Shown here one piece after another: positions 23,486-32,306 of a stretch of 38,479 bases of DNA; within the stretch, counting starts at the first letter, position 1, and every line of letters starts with the position of its first letter. The position numbers were made by a program, and so were the translations under genes. Source of the stretch: PUMD01 sp964599275 (GTDB lineage Bacteria > Bacillota > Sulfobacillia > SLMV01); NCBI GenBank assembly GCA_964599275.1, contig CAZRFK010000009.1, positions 1 to 38,479 on the forward strand. Reading direction: 5' to 3'. The notes under the pieces were generated by a model, which did not search any database, was not told the origin of the DNA, and saw only the letters and a list, made by a program, of their open reading frames with translations.

Positions 23486-24610
23486 TTACCAGTTAGAAGA
23501 ATGAAGATAAAGCTCGGTACGGTAAATTGTGTGCCCGGAAAATCTAACCACCACTTCACCTAATGGACCGTGTGCCCCCGGTGAAGCAGTGGCTGGACGA
23601 TTAATAATCAACTGCAGCTGTTCTGGATGGATTTCATCAGGCACTGGCAGCACCACCGTTTTGCGTGGATATAATCCCATTGAATCCTGCTGCGGAGACC
23701 CTGAAATTGCAATGGAAGCCACCGGTAAAACCGGAGTGGCCACGGTACGCCATGTAAATCTCTCATAGCCCCAAGCGAGCATCCGTCGGGCATCTCCCCA
23801 GCGGTCGCCTGATTTTACAATGACTGCGACAAGCTGCCGCGAACCCCGCCGGGCAGAAGCTACCAGGCATCTTCCGGCTGCCCGCGTAGTTCCTGTCTTG
23901 ACCCCCTTATATAGAATATCGGAATGGAGCAGACGGTTGGTGTTACGCAGCGGAATCTGTCGGCCGCCCAGTGATTGAACGGATGCTTCTTTTAACGATA
24001 CCAGATGCCGGAGAACCGGATTTTTCATAAAATGACCCGCGAGCAGGGATAAATCTTTAGCGGAGGTCAGGTGATCATCCTCAGTCAGCCCGTGAGGATT
24101 TGAATAACTTGTACTGTTCATGCCCATTTGGGCTGCTCTTTCGTTCATCAAACGGGCAAACTCTTTCACGCTGCCCCCCAGGTGTTGAGCAACGGCAATT
24201 GCAGCGTCATTACCCGACTCTAAAGCAACTCCCAACATGAGATCACCCAGACGCCAGGTCTCTCCGGTCCGTACACCCATTGAAGAGCCTGGGGTATAGG
24301 CTGCCTTGCTGCTGACCTGCACCAGCTCGTCTGAACGCCCCAACTCCTGGGCCAAAAGCAGAGTCATGATTTTTGTAAGGCTGGCCGGATGCCGTATCGA
24401 ATCAATGTCTTTTCCCAAAAGCAGCATCCCACTCTGTAGGTCGATCAGTGCAAATGAGCGGGCAGAAATCCTGGGGATATTTTCCTCAGAAAAGCTTTCA
24501 GTAATCGGACCCTGCCATCCATTACCCTCAGCTGTAGAATTCATTGGACTTGCAATGATCAGCAATGCAACTGCTGCAGCCATGCAGAGCAAATGAGATC
24601 TCTGATTCAC
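23486..24610 (-). CDS. D-alanyl-D-alanine carboxypeptidase (PBP5/DacF type), first copy
   Basis: 374 residues from GTG 24608-24610 behind GGAGGTG. The signal peptide spans about residues 1-27. Active-site motifs of peptidase family S11 are intact: SLTK (77-80), SGN (132-134) and KTG in LYKGVKTGTTRAAG. A C-terminal beta-rich domain follows (ARRMLAWGYERFTWRTVATP onwards). It trims the terminal D-Ala from peptidoglycan peptides outside the membrane. It may be vegetative (DacA) or sporulation-specific (DacB/DacF); the sequence does not decide. It follows rodZ on the same strand after 57 bases. Confidence 0.92.
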   Translation of the reverse strand: MNQRSHLLCMAAAVALLIIASPMNSTAEGNGWQGPITESFSEENIPRISARSFALIDLQSGMLLLGKDIDSIRHPASLTKIMTLLLAQELGRSDELVQVSSKAAYTPGSSMGVRTGETWRLGDLMLGVALESGNDAAIAVAQHLGGSVKEFARLMNERAAQMGMNSTSYSNPHGLTEDDHLTSAKDLSLLAGHFMKNPVLRHLVSLKEASVQSLGGRQIPLRNTNRLLHSDILYKGVKTGTTRAAGRCLVASARRGSRQLVAVIVKSGDRWGDARRMLAWGYERFTWRTVATPVLPVASIAISGSPQQDSMGLYPRKTVVLPVPDEIHPEQLQLIINRPATASPGAHGPLGEVVVRFSGHTIYRTELYLHSSNW

Positions 24611-24667
24611 CGCGCACCTCCTGGTGAATCATTATGCCCGCCGGCAGTAATTTTTATATCAATGCGG

Positions 24668-25576
24668 CTAATCCTGCAGGGAGAAAATTAAATCCCGCCA
24701 ATCCACAGGATCAGGTATTTCAGTCGATACGCCGTTGACTATCAGGATAATCCCAGCAGGATTTCCGGCCCTGATAATGAGTTCTTCTTCAGCTTCCCAA
24801 TATCTATGGACACCAACTTCTAAAGTCTCCTCAACTAGTTGTTGTCCATCAGCTGTTACCCGCACCCAACAACGCTGCTCGGTCTGGATTTCAACCGAAA
24901 TATTTTCTGCTCCAGATATTTCATAAGTGACTTCTCGATTTCCGGGCCCCTTTTCATAGATCACATCCACCTGCCGTTCAGTTTCTTCCTCGCCCTCGAC
25001 CTCATCGGAGTCCTGTTGTCCCCCGGGATCGTCAGTGTCAGTATCGTCTTCAGGCTCATCTGCCGTTTCTCCCTCATCAGGTTCAACCTCAGGCTGCTGG
25101 TCCTGCAAGGGCTCCTCTGTCTCTTGCGGCTCAAAACCGGGAAGACTCACACTCACACTGAATGGGCCTGTTGCAAGATAGTACACTCCAGCACCGGCAG
25201 CGATAACTAAAAGTATAATCAGTACTGCAGAGATTCCTTTCCAGGCCGAATCAGATTGCGCTGAACGCAGAGTAATGTCCCCAGATCCTGGAGAACGGGA
25301 TAGACGTTGAGTAAGACTTTTCTGCCTTTCCTTCTCCTGCATCCATTCATCATATTTTTTGAGCAGTGGTTCACTATCTATGTCAACCTGCTCGCAGTAC
25401 CTGCGAATGATCCCCCGGGAGTAAACCCCCGGCGGCAATTCGTCAACATCCCAGTTCTCCAATGCCTCCAGGTATTTCATCCTGATCTTGGTGGCCTTCT
25501 GGATGTCCTGCAGGGAGAGTCCCTTCGCTTTCCTGCCGTTTCGTAATTTTTCTCCGATATCGCTGAAATCATCCAA
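24668..25576 (-). CDS. rodZ: RodZ-like helix-turn-helix membrane protein
   Basis: 302 residues from TTG 25574-25576, eight bases after GAGGGG; a GTG three codons earlier (25585) is possible but lies too close to that site. The cytoplasmic N-terminus is the RodZ HTH domain: IGEKLRNGRKAKGLSLQDIQ, ATKIRMKYLEALE and PPGVYSRGIIRRYCEQVDID. One membrane helix follows (ISAVLIILLVIAAGAGVYYL). The outer part has a very acidic linker (DEPEDDTDTDDPGG region) and a C-terminal DUF4115 domain with EIQTEQRCWVRVTADGQQLV. RodZ links MreB to the elongation machinery. Flanking cell-wall hydrolase genes fit this role. Confidence 0.88.
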   Translation of the reverse strand: MDDFSDIGEKLRNGRKAKGLSLQDIQKATKIRMKYLEALENWDVDELPPGVYSRGIIRRYCEQVDIDSEPLLKKYDEWMQEKERQKSLTQRLSRSPGSGDITLRSAQSDSAWKGISAVLIILLVIAAGAGVYYLATGPFSVSVSLPGFEPQETEEPLQDQQPEVEPDEGETADEPEDDTDTDDPGGQQDSDEVEGEEETERQVDVIYEKGPGNREVTYEISGAENISVEIQTEQRCWVRVTADGQQLVEETLEVGVHRYWEAEEELIIRAGNPAGIILIVNGVSTEIPDPVDWRDLIFSLQD

Positions 25577-25619
25577 CGGCCTCACCCCCCTCGTATTTCC
25601 ATCCGTAGCAAATTTGCAA

Positions 25620-26927
25620 TCAAGGCCGCAACCGGTTCAAAAGTCTGGGGAAGGGTATAGCCTCCCGTAGGTGATCCAGTCCAGCAATCCACGCAACAAA
25701 TCGCTCAATCCCCAGTCCAAATCCGGAATGAGGGACCGAACCGAAACGGCGCAAATCCAAATACCATTCAAATTCTTCCCGCGGTAAATCAAACTCATCA
25801 ATTTTCTGCAGCAGTAATTCATAATCATCTATACGCTGGCTTCCACCAATAATCTCGCCGTAACCCTCTGGAGCCAAAAGATCATTCGCCAGGACCACTT
25901 CCGCCCGCTCCGGCGCCGGCTCCATGTAAAAAGCTTTACATTTGGCTGGATATCGTTCCACAAAAACTGGAGAATCGAAATGCTCTGCAATTGCTGTTTC
26001 ATGCGGAGCCCCAAAATCTTCTCCCCACTCCATGGATAGACCTTCTTCCTCCAGTATCTCTACAGCTTCGTCGTAAGTAATCCTTGGATAAGGTGAATCG
26101 AACTTCAACATTTCCGGATCTCGCTCCAGCTCTTGTAGCAGGTCGGATTTTTCACTTATCACTTTATCCAAAACATACTGTATCATCGTTTGCTGCAGAT
26201 CCAGGTTGTCTTCATGCTTAAAGAAGGCCATCTCAGGTTCCAGCATCCAGAATTCAATCAGGTGACGGCGTGTACTTGATTTTTCTGCGCGGAAGGCCGG
26301 GCTGAAGCAGTAAACTTTGCCCAGGGCTGCGCAGGTAGCCTCGCTGTAAAGCTGCCCGCTCTGGCTCAGATAAGCTGGGTCCCCAAAATATTCGGTTTCA
26401 AACAGTGTGCTGGTGCCCTCGCAAGCATTTGGCGTCAGTATCGGGGTATCAACCCGTACAAAGTTTTCTTCATCGCGCAGGAATGATTCCAACTGCGACA
26501 TCACAAAGTCTCTCAATCGTATCAGGGCAACCTGTTTGGGCATGCGCAACCAGAGGTGTCTGTGATCCAGCAGGAAATCAACACCGTGTTCTTTAAGTGC
26601 TATGGGATATTCTTCCGCCTCGTGAATTTTCTCAATATCGGCAAGATGGAGCTCACAACCACCAGGAGACCTGGGATCCTCACTGACAGTACCTGTGATG
26701 CGTAGAGACGATTCCTGGGTGATAGATTCAGCTGTGCTCCACGCTTTTTCAGAAATGTCGTCTTTTGCTGCCACCACCTGCACCACACCGGTACCATCCC
26801 GTACCAAAAGAAACGCAATACTCCCGCTGGATCGACTGTTGTAAAGCCAACCCTGCAGGGTCACTTCTTCGCCTTCATATTGGGAGATTTCCTCAATGGT
26901 TACTGCACCATCTGAATCAATTGTCAT
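25620..26927 (-). CDS. asnS: Asparaginyl-tRNA synthetase
   Basis: 435 residues from ATG 26925-26927, eleven bases after AAGGAGGG; the frame continues 14 codons upstream without a better site. An N-terminal OB-fold anticodon-binding domain (VTLQGWLYNSRSSGSIAFLL) precedes the class II core: motif 1 RHLWLRMPKQVALIRLRDFV, motif 2 SPAFRAEKSSTRRHLIEFWM with LEPEMAF, and motif 3 GFGLGIERFVAWIAG. EFWMLEPEMAF and the short insert mark AsnRS rather than AspRS. I see no T-box in the 154-base leader. It is followed by rodZ after 43 bases. Confidence 0.95.
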   Translation of the reverse strand: MTIDSDGAVTIEEISQYEGEEVTLQGWLYNSRSSGSIAFLLVRDGTGVVQVVAAKDDISEKAWSTAESITQESSLRITGTVSEDPRSPGGCELHLADIEKIHEAEEYPIALKEHGVDFLLDHRHLWLRMPKQVALIRLRDFVMSQLESFLRDEENFVRVDTPILTPNACEGTSTLFETEYFGDPAYLSQSGQLYSEATCAALGKVYCFSPAFRAEKSSTRRHLIEFWMLEPEMAFFKHEDNLDLQQTMIQYVLDKVISEKSDLLQELERDPEMLKFDSPYPRITYDEAVEILEEEGLSMEWGEDFGAPHETAIAEHFDSPVFVERYPAKCKAFYMEPAPERAEVVLANDLLAPEGYGEIIGGSQRIDDYELLLQKIDEFDLPREEFEWYLDLRRFGSVPHSGFGLGIERFVAWIAGLDHLREAIPFPRLLNRLRP

Positions 26928-26973
26928 CTGAGTTTCTTCCCTCCTTGCGGTTTTGGAACAATCAACCAACGAT

Positions 26974-27012
26974 GACGGCCGGAACCCTCCTTGGCGAGGG
27001 GCTCCGGCCGTC
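26974..27012 (-). terminator. GC-rich hairpin between the UPF0182 gene and asnS
   Basis: Minus strand: GACGGCCGGA pairs perfectly with TCCGGCCGTC, with CCTC/GAGG pairing inside. It lies about 70 bases beyond the UPF0182 stop and 47 bases before the asnS start. The following ATCGTTGGTTGATTGTT is T-rich but not a clean T run, so it may be a terminator or an attenuator in the asnS leader. Confidence 0.65.
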
Positions 27013-27081
27013 GCTGAACAAACTTATGCTGTTGAGCCAGTCAGCAACTTCAGACTGAGTCGATTATTATCTCAATTCCCC

Positions 27082-29808
27082 TCACTCAGTACCTCCATTG
27101 TCTATCTCCGGTTCAACATCTGCATCTCCTGCCAAACTGCTGAGGACCTCTTCCAGCTGCTCCATCAACATTCCGTATCTGGACCAGTTACCAGCACGCA
27201 AAGCATCCTGCGCCTGCATGAACAGCTGTTGGGCCTGTTCAATCAACTCCGGCTGAGTACCCGGCTCACCAGGAGCTATATCGTCAGGTGCCTCACGCTT
27301 TCCGAAAAGAATTTGCAAAGTCTGTTCCAGGTCCTGTCCTATGGCCAGCTCGTCCTCAAAAGCCGCTACTACCCGACGCAGCTGTGGAACCCGGGCGCCG
27401 TCAGCTTGCAGGAATATCGGCTCCACATAAAGGATGGATTCCTCTATAGGGATGGCCAGCATGTTACCGCGGATAACAGTGGAACCACTCTGTCCCCACA
27501 GGGTCATCAATTGGGACATTTCGTCGTCCTGATCGATTAGTGACTCGATCTGACGCGGTCCGTACACTGTTCTGCCTCTGGGCATGCGGTAAACTACCAG
27601 CTCACCCAGATTTTCACCATCAGAACGAGCAGCCATCCAGGAAACGAGCACGTCACGGCCTGCTGGATTAAAGGGCATCATCTGCACAAATTCCTGCTCT
27701 CCCTCAACTTGGGGTAGATCCAGCATCACGTAGTAAGGCTCCATCGGTTGGGTCTGACCTGCATAGTGCTCGACCGGGATTTCCCACAGGTCCTCCTTGT
27801 TGTAAAACACCACTGGATCCTCCATATGATAGACGCTGTACATATCCAGCTGTATATCGAAAAGATCCTGCGGATGTCGGGCGTGAGCCCGCAGGGTATC
27901 TGACATTTCATCAGCCGATTCAAACAAATCGGGAAAGATGCTGGCATATGTCTGAACCATTGGATCTTCTTCGTCAAAAATGTAGAAGGTCATATCACCC
28001 TCGTAGGCATCTACAACAATTTTCACCGAATTGCGAATGTAGTTCAGCTGCCTCTCCCATGGTTCAGAATACGGATATCTGGTGGAATGAGTATAAGCAT
28101 CCTGAATCCATTTCAACCGGCCGGTGTCCTCGTCAACAACAACGTACGGATCGCCGTCGAGCCGCAAAAAGGGAGCAACTCTTTTTACCCGATCAGCTAT
28201 ATTTCTCCTGAACATCATACGTGATTCCGAATGTAACGCCTGACTTATAAGGATGTTGTAATCAGCAAACCGGAGAGCAAACATCCCGCGGCGCATTATT
28301 CCATCCAGAGGGACGCCCCCCTCGCCATCATACTGAACGTATACGTTCTCGTCTCCATCGGGGTAACTGAATTCTGGTTCATGAGTATTAGAAATCACGT
28401 AATCACCAGTAAGCTCCCCATAGTAGATGGCAGGATTGTCAACCTGCAGATCCACGTTGCTCTGGATGGGGATATCCTCCAGATACATCACCGGATGACC
28501 GCGAGGGGAAACCTTACTGACCGGACTCATAGCCACCCCATGACCATGGGTGAACTGCAGTCTTTTGTTGACCCATGTTTCCGCGCCTGGAATTTTTCCG
28601 TAGTCTATCTCTCGGGCCGAGAGATTCACCTGCTGGTACTTTCCGTCAATTTCATATCGGTCAACATCCACATCTGAAAAATCATAATACGCCCTGATCG
28701 TCTGCAGCTGATCGTAGCTCGACAGAAGTGGTCGGTGATCCCAAAGCCGAATATTGTTTATGGTTTCCATATTTCTGTCCACTTCATCCCAACTCAAATC
28801 GGGAGAAGCTGCAAAGGGCATCTCTCTGACCTCATCCAGTCCGTAAGCTTTTCTTGTGTACTCAATATTGTATTCAATATATGGTCTTTCCATAGAAATT
28901 TCATTGGGATTCACAACAAGGCTCTGAATGGCTGCCGGATACAGAGAACCCAATCCGACCGATCCAACTATCATAATTATAAGGGCTGCATAGACCCAGC
29001 GTATGTCACGGGCCCTGATATACCATAAAGTTACAGCAGCAGCCAGTAGACTGAGGCCCATCATGATTCGATAAACTGGCAGTTGGGCGTACATATCGGT
29101 ATATGCAGCTCCAAACGCTACCCCACGGGGTGAATAAAGTAGATCGAAAGCATCAAGCCAGTATCCCCAGGCTTTCACACCCAGATAAGCGGCAAAAAGA
29201 CCCGCCAGGTGCAATCTAGCTCGTGGGTGAACGTTTATCCGGCCTCCAAGGAAGTTGATCGATCCCGCGAAGAAATAAATCAATCCCATTATCACCAGTA
29301 AAAATAGCAAAAGGAACGCGACTAAACTGTACAGCAGATTCCAAAAAGGCAGGGAAAAGATATAAAACCCTACATCGCGAGCAAATAGGGGATCCTCTAT
29401 GCCGAAAGGAGTGGCATGCAGAAATCTGAGCACGGCCTCCCACTCTGTTGAAAATGATACTCCGGCCAGAGCTCCGAATATTGCTGACACCGCAACGATA
29501 ATTTTGGAAATTATCGCAGGTTGAAACCATCTCCTGGTTTCATCTTCAGCCACCTGTTCTGAGATTTGAACTATAGTTCCCCGCGCAAAAAAGAGGTTAC
29601 CACACAAAGCCAGACCAAATAGCAGTGCCGCTGCCAGGCCGACTCCGGCACGGGAATAAATCATGGTCATCAATACGCTGAGGAATCCAAGCTCGTCAAA
29701 CCACAAAATTTCACTGTAATAATAGGCAATAGTGGAGGACAGAAGCAGTAAAACTGCTATTAATCCCGCCACCACCCAGAAAATAGACCTTCTCCGATTT
29801 GAACGCAT
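27082..29808 (-). CDS. UPF0182 family large membrane protein
   Basis: 908 residues from ATG 29806-29808, six bases after GGGGGAG. The N-terminal third holds about seven hydrophobic segments, starting with SIFWVVAGLIAVLLLLSSTI and including the family pattern SEILWFDELGFLSVLMTMIYSR. The remainder (from about residue 290) is a large soluble, acidic domain with family sequences such as SMERPYIEYNIEYTRKAYGL and WVNKRLQFTHGHGVAMSPVS. The C-terminal 60 residues form a helical, Glu/Gln-rich arm. Length and architecture match the family, whose function is unknown. It lies between a D-Ala-D-Ala carboxypeptidase gene and asnS, in line on the minus strand. TTGAAT-N16-TATTAG about 30 bases upstream is a possible promoter. 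Confidence 0.92.
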   Translation of the reverse strand: MRSNRRRSIFWVVAGLIAVLLLLSSTIAYYYSEILWFDELGFLSVLMTMIYSRAGVGLAAALLFGLALCGNLFFARGTIVQISEQVAEDETRRWFQPAIISKIIVAVSAIFGALAGVSFSTEWEAVLRFLHATPFGIEDPLFARDVGFYIFSLPFWNLLYSLVAFLLLFLLVIMGLIYFFAGSINFLGGRINVHPRARLHLAGLFAAYLGVKAWGYWLDAFDLLYSPRGVAFGAAYTDMYAQLPVYRIMMGLSLLAAAVTLWYIRARDIRWVYAALIIMIVGSVGLGSLYPAAIQSLVVNPNEISMERPYIEYNIEYTRKAYGLDEVREMPFAASPDLSWDEVDRNMETINNIRLWDHRPLLSSYDQLQTIRAYYDFSDVDVDRYEIDGKYQQVNLSAREIDYGKIPGAETWVNKRLQFTHGHGVAMSPVSKVSPRGHPVMYLEDIPIQSNVDLQVDNPAIYYGELTGDYVISNTHEPEFSYPDGDENVYVQYDGEGGVPLDGIMRRGMFALRFADYNILISQALHSESRMMFRRNIADRVKRVAPFLRLDGDPYVVVDEDTGRLKWIQDAYTHSTRYPYSEPWERQLNYIRNSVKIVVDAYEGDMTFYIFDEEDPMVQTYASIFPDLFESADEMSDTLRAHARHPQDLFDIQLDMYSVYHMEDPVVFYNKEDLWEIPVEHYAGQTQPMEPYYVMLDLPQVEGEQEFVQMMPFNPAGRDVLVSWMAARSDGENLGELVVYRMPRGRTVYGPRQIESLIDQDDEMSQLMTLWGQSGSTVIRGNMLAIPIEESILYVEPIFLQADGARVPQLRRVVAAFEDELAIGQDLEQTLQILFGKREAPDDIAPGEPGTQPELIEQAQQLFMQAQDALRAGNWSRYGMLMEQLEEVLSSLAGDADVEPEIDNGGTE

Positions 29809-29903
29809 CAAATACTCCCCCTAAACATCTAATAACCAATTACCTTACTTATTCAAGTTGTTGGGGCGTTTTTCCTCCTCAAAAGCTGGCTTAAGTTTCT
29901 GAA

Positions 29904-31205
29904 TCAATTGTCAGCACTTAATTCTCTAAAAAACAACACTATGCTATCCCATACAACTCTCCACCATCCTCCGCGTCCGATATCCTCCCGTGGATAAAGG
30001 TCCCATCGCTCTAATTCTAAAGGGTTATCTTCATCCTCAGTCTGCCATTTAACGGCCACCCACCCCACAGGTGCGTCAGCGTGGAGCGGCGCCTCGAGTG
30101 GTTTATCTACAAAAACTATATACTGCAGGCGGTCCTCTGTGCCCTCCGGTACCGTTATGGAAGGAATATCCTCTCCAATGTGCAGATCAATCTGGCGTTT
30201 ATCCCCTTTAAATACAGGAACCCCGGTCGGTTCAAGATCTTCTGAGTCCACCTGCTGTTGGGCAAAAACATCAAAAGCCCAGTCCAACAGTGCATGGGCA
30301 TCGTCCTCCCGAGTCTGAAAACCAACTTGAGGGGACATATCCTCATCACCTGCTCCAATGCCCATGACCACCGCAGCATAAAATTCACCATTATCCTGCG
30401 CTACACCCACCAGGTGATAGCCTGATCCCGAAGTCCATCCTGTCTTCAAACCCACCACCCTAGGATCGCGCTCTAAGAGGTTATTTCGGTTGTATTGAGT
30501 TTGCACCTGCCCGTATTGAAAGCTGCGCTGACTTGTGATCTCCAGAGCCTGTGGATAATGAAGACACAGATGACGTGTGAGCTTAGCTATATCGCGAGCA
30601 GTTGTCTGCTGCTTCTGTCCTGCTGGCAATCCATGCACTGTGGCAAATCTAGTATCTCGCATATTAAGTCGATCTGCAAGTTGATTCATGCGGCGAACAG
30701 TGTTCTGTTCACTGCCGTGCATATGCTCGGCCAGTGCGATTGCCGCATCATTGCCAGAGGGAATTATCAACCCTTCCAGAAGTCTTGAAAAACTCACTTC
30801 ATCATCAACTTCGAGAAACATTAACGAGCTGCCTGCCAGATTCGGATTCGCAGCCCAGGCTCGCTCACTGACAGTTACCACATCATCACTGTCCACCTTG
30901 CCTTCATCCAACTCTTGGTAAGCTACGGTTAACGTGGCTATTTTGGACAGCGAGGCTGGTCCGTACTGCTTCAGGGCATTTTTTTCGAACAAAACAGCAC
31001 CAGTGTTGATATCAACAACTATGCCAGAAGGTGCCTCTATCAGGTCCGGATCAGCAGTATAATCGGGGAACTGACTGTCCCTTACCAGTCCGCGACCAGC
31101 GACTGACGATGGACACAACACCGAAGCTGCAGCGGCGACAAGCAGTATCAGAAAAACTCTATGAAAGCGAAGCTTTTTGAACTTCAAAAGTGACCCCCCT
31201 AACAT
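29904..31205 (-). CDS. D-alanyl-D-alanine carboxypeptidase (PBP5/DacF type), second copy
   Basis: 433 residues from ATG 31203-31205, six bases after GGAGG; a TTG at 31220 lies before that site. A signal peptide or anchor is at about 14-37. The S11 motifs are intact: SLSK (85-88), SGNDAA and KTGWTSGSGYH. The C-terminal PBP5-like beta domain (VPVFKGDKRQIDLHIGEDIP) is followed by a stretch ending in a hydrophobic helix (WWRVVWDSIVLFFREL), which can anchor the enzyme to the membrane. It shares only the fold motifs with the copy at 23486, so the two are paralogues rather than a recent duplication. DacF-type enzymes act in sporulation; assignment is open. TATAAG near 31231 may be its -10. Confidence 0.92.
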   Translation of the reverse strand: MLGGSLLKFKKLRFHRVFLILLVAAAASVLCPSSVAGRGLVRDSQFPDYTADPDLIEAPSGIVVDINTGAVLFEKNALKQYGPASLSKIATLTVAYQELDEGKVDSDDVVTVSERAWAANPNLAGSSLMFLEVDDEVSFSRLLEGLIIPSGNDAAIALAEHMHGSEQNTVRRMNQLADRLNMRDTRFATVHGLPAGQKQQTTARDIAKLTRHLCLHYPQALEITSQRSFQYGQVQTQYNRNNLLERDPRVVGLKTGWTSGSGYHLVGVAQDNGEFYAAVVMGIGAGDEDMSPQVGFQTREDDAHALLDWAFDVFAQQQVDSEDLEPTGVPVFKGDKRQIDLHIGEDIPSITVPEGTEDRLQYIVFVDKPLEAPLHADAPVGWVAVKWQTEDEDNPLELERWDLYPREDIGRGGWWRVVWDSIVLFFRELSADN

Positions 31206-31286
31206 CTGCCCCCTCCACAATACACATTCTACTTATATCCTTCCCTTCAGAAGAGCAAAGGTGTTGGAGATTACAAACAACAATTG

Positions 31287-31325
31287 AGGGACGACAGTAC
31301 TGGATTCGGTGCAGCTGTCGTCCCT
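31287..31325 (-). terminator. Terminator hairpin after the pentein gene
   Basis: Minus strand: AGGGACGACAG pairs perfectly over 11 bp with CTGTCGTCCCT, loop of 17 bases, then CAATTGTTGTTTGT. It lies 20 bases beyond the stop of the 31345 gene and ends the four-gene operon. Confidence 0.8.
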
Positions 31326-31344
31326 TGTGTTTCCACTAACAGTT

Positions 31345-32289
31345 TTACCAGTTCAACGAATCACGTCGTAAAAAGGCGGTCATGCAGTGTATTCCGCCCC
31401 AACCTTTCATCAGTTCAGATACATCTATAGTGATGACCTCTACTCCGGCTTCCTCTAATTTCTCCTGAGTTCGGGGACATCCCTCAGGCATTACTAACTT
31501 GCCCGGTTCGATACAGACAAAATTGGTAGCGCCCCCGTTTATGGCTTCTTCCGGCCAGTTGACTTCGATGAGTTCGAACCCCCGCTGGCGCAGGGCATTT
31601 GCTGGCTCAAAAGGGGTGTGCCATGGAAACAGCACCACTTTATCTGTATCAGCGGGGTTGAACCGCCCGTCGATGTGCGCCTGCCCATACGGCACCTGGA
31701 AATAGATGAAATTTTCGACACCAATACGCCTCAGAACCTCTTCTACCTGTTCTGCGCCGGCCCGATTAGTCCTGTTGCCAACCCCTATTATGACGGTATC
31801 CCGGTCAATCCACATCAGGTCAGCGCCCTCAAAGGTTCCTTTTCCGCTGATGGTTCTTATAATGGGGACCCCCAGCCGAATCAGGCTTTCGGCGACGAAC
31901 CGTTCTTCGCCGCGCCGGGCTGGTATGGCCGGTCGAGCCAGAATAGCTCCTTCCGGAGTCATGGCAAACAGATCCCGCATGTAGAGTGCATTGGGTTTAT
32001 CTGGATCCATCTCCTCGACGTAATACACCTCTACCTCGTGGTCACGATAAATATCACACAACTGGTCATGCTGTTTTTGTGCTATATCTATATCCATCAA
32101 ATCAAGCCACCGGGCAGTAGCAGGATCTTTCAGCTGTTCTACTTCCGGTCCAGGCCTGCGCATCAAAACAGCCCGCAGGCGCCCTACTTCTGAATCGACA
32201 CCCCAGTTTCCCCAGTAATTCTCAAGATCATCGACAAATTCAGTCTGATCAGCAAACCAGCGTTCTCCCTTACTCAACAGGTCGCTCAT
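31345..32289 (-). CDS. Pentein-fold amidinotransferase / arginine-deiminase family enzyme
   Basis: 314 residues; ATG start behind AAAGGAG. Guanidino-modifying pentein motifs are present: NALYMRDLFAMTPEGAILAR (substrate Asp), GTFEGADLMW, the catalytic His in GQAHIDGRFN, and the nucleophilic Cys in GGIHCMT (C302) near the C-terminus. The family includes glycine/inosamine amidinotransferases, arginine deiminase, dimethylarginine hydrolase and the AgrE/ArgZ arginine dihydrolase. GGIHCMT looks closest to amidinotransferases, but length and motifs do not choose one reaction. It lies 17 bases after an aminotransferase gene and downstream of an AruI-like decarboxylase, so its substrate is probably arginine or a product of it. 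Confidence 0.85.
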   Translation of the reverse strand: MSDLLSKGERWFADQTEFVDDLENYWGNWGVDSEVGRLRAVLMRRPGPEVEQLKDPATARWLDLMDIDIAQKQHDQLCDIYRDHEVEVYYVEEMDPDKPNALYMRDLFAMTPEGAILARPAIPARRGEERFVAESLIRLGVPIIRTISGKGTFEGADLMWIDRDTVIIGVGNRTNRAGAEQVEEVLRRIGVENFIYFQVPYGQAHIDGRFNPADTDKVVLFPWHTPFEPANALRQRGFELIEVNWPEEAINGGATNFVCIEPGKLVMPEGCPRTQEKLEEAGVEVITIDVSELMKGWGGIHCMTAFLRRDSLNW

Positions 32290-32306
32290 CTGCTCTCCTT
32301 TCAGCT

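Noticed and set aside
26928..27081. T-box riboswitch upstream of asnS
   Set aside because: The leader is short, has no AG-bulge/specifier stem and no AGGGTGGNACCGCG antiterminator motif. The hairpin there is better explained as a terminator of the preceding gene.
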